Shown piece by piece: positions 5,081 through 5,962 of a stretch of DNA of 5,962 nucleotides. The number at the start of each line of letters is the position of its first letter. Within the stretch, counting starts at the first letter, position 1. Source of the stretch: Candidatus Latescibacterota bacterium (lineage in GTDB: Bacteria; Latescibacterota; UBA2968; UBA8231). A model generated the notes under the pieces. That model was not told the DNA's origin, did no database searches, and was given only the letters and a program-made list of their open reading frames with translations. The translations under genes and the position numbers were made by a program. The stretch spans positions 10,919 through 16,880 of the forward strand of contig JAGWBY010000100.1 in assembly GCA_021295675.1 (NCBI GenBank). The letters run 5' to 3'.

Positions 5081-5962
5081 ATGGCCCCGACTCAACGTCA
5101 CATTCTGCTCCTGACCCAGCGAGCAGAGTTGGAAGCGGAGTTCAAGGCCGCAGTCCACGACGTGCGGCTACGCGTACTCAGCGCGGCTAACGGCGATGCG
5201 CTTGGGCGGCTACTGCGGCGCGGTGTGGATCTGGTCGCCTTTGATCTGGAACTTGCGCCCGCCGTCCTCGCAGAGGGCGTCGCCGCGCTCGACCAGTACC
5301 GCGATGTGCCCATGCTGGGCTTGGGTAACGCCGACGAAAATTGGGACCGACTTTTGTGGGGTTCGCCTCTCAAAGACCAAATTGCCGTACCCTTTGAGGC
5401 CGCAGTCCTGCGCCAACATCTGGACCAGTTACTAGAGCGAGGAGACTTTTTGCACGGGGCCGAACTGGTAGGTCAGTCGCCCTTAATGCGCCAACTGCGC
5501 GAACGCATCTTAATCGTGGCACCGACGCCAGTTTCCTCTATTCTCCTGACGGGCGAAAGCGGCGCTGGCAAGGACTTAGTTGCCGACGCTCTACATCGCT
5601 ACAGCAGCCGACGCGAACGTCCTTTTCGTCCGCTCAACTGCGGTGCCATTCCGGAGAATCTGCTGGAAAACGAACTCTTCGGGCACGAGAAGGGAGCCTT
5701 CACCGACGCTCGTGCCCAGTACCAAGGCATCTTTGAACAAGCGGACGGCGGAACGGTCTTTCTAGACGAAATCGGCGAGATGTCGCTGGCGGCGCAAGTG
5801 CGCCTCTTGCGGGTCCTCGAGCAGCGCGAGGTGGTCCGCATCGGCGGCAGCGCGCCGGTCTCGGTGGACCTTCGCGTCATCGCCGCGACCAACCGCGCTC
5901 TACAAAAGGCGGTTGCCCAGCGCGAGTTTCGCCTCGACCTATACCCCCGGCTCAAGGTCGTC
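5081..5962 (+). CDS. Sigma-54-dependent activator with degenerate receiver domain, 5' part (294 codons), runs off right edge
   Basis: This is a bacterial enhancer-binding protein: an AAA+ ATPase that remodels RNA polymerase bound to sigma-54. Residues 7-118 look like a receiver domain (beta strand HILLLTQ; DLVAFDLEL carrying Asp55 at the phospho-acceptor position; VPMLGLG; AVPFEAAVLRQHL). However, the acidic pair is replaced by Thr12-Gln13, the switch Thr/Ser by Gly82 and the conserved Lys by Val103. The AAA+ domain starts near LVGQSPLM (129-136). It has Walker A GESGAGKD (158-165), NCGAIPENLLENELFGHEKG (186-205), the sigma-54 contact loop GAFTDA (205-210, usually GAFTGA), Walker B GGTVFLDEIGEM (223-234), sensor I RVIAATNR (265-272), and FRLDLYPRL (283-291) with the arginine-finger region. 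The rest of the AAA+ domain and the expected C-terminal Fis-type helix-turn-helix lie outside the window. The family call is very secure; target genes and signal are unknown. The gene is probably cotranscribed with the TPR gene 22 bases upstream. Confidence 0.96.
   Translation, partial: MAPTQRHILLLTQRAELEAEFKAAVHDVRLRVLSAANGDALGRLLRRGVDLVAFDLELAPAVLAEGVAALDQYRDVPMLGLGNADENWDRLLWGSPLKDQIAVPFEAAVLRQHLDQLLERGDFLHGAELVGQSPLMRQLRERILIVAPTPVSSILLTGESGAGKDLVADALHRYSSRRERPFRPLNCGAIPENLLENELFGHEKGAFTDARAQYQGIFEQADGGTVFLDEIGEMSLAAQVRLLRVLEQREVVRIGGSAPVSVDLRVIAATNRALQKAVAQREFRLDLYPRLKVV

Overview
The window looks like a piece of chromosome from a Gram-negative bacterium with moderately high GC. It has a housekeeping block on the minus strand (positions 1-1177) and a divergent accessory block on the plus strand (1264-5962). 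No mobile elements, CRISPR arrays or rRNA genes are visible. The Gram-negative reading rests on a very long signal-peptide-bearing TPR protein and a sigma-54 activator. Long periplasmic TPR arrays next to sigma-54 activators are familiar from FCB-type and other deep-branching lineages (Latescibacterota, Zixibacteria, Gemmatimonadota). No marker here fixes the phylum, so that placement is a weak guess. CTAG tetranucleotides and CTA leucine codons are frequent, which argues against an enterobacterial-type genome.

Minus strand, in transcription order: ispE (CDP-ME kinase of the MEP isoprenoid pathway, 1177-332), then tRNA-Gln(UUG) with encoded CCA (311-237), then the first 64 codons of rplY/ctc (ribosomal protein bL25, 192-1, running off the left edge). 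The gaps are only 20 and 44 bases, so the tRNA probably lies inside one transcript and is cut out by RNA processing. The set matches the known ispE / tRNA-Gln / prs / rplY / pth neighbourhood of many bacteria, but prs is absent between the tRNA and rplY.

Positions 1178-1263 are a short divergent control region. It holds a candidate sigma-70-type promoter for the plus-strand genes that overlaps the ispE leader and its ribosome binding site.

Plus strand: a 1264-residue exported protein made of about 29 TPR-like units (1264-5058). It is interrupted by two related 21-residue inserts and a three-copy in-frame tandem repeat. After 22 bases comes the 5' part (294 codons) of a sigma-54-dependent activator (5081-5962+). 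This has a degenerate receiver domain and an AAA+ domain whose sigma-54 contact loop reads GAFTDA instead of GAFTGA. The two genes probably form an operon. A joint function, such as an envelope scaffold tied to a constitutive or protein-gated transcription switch, is inference only.
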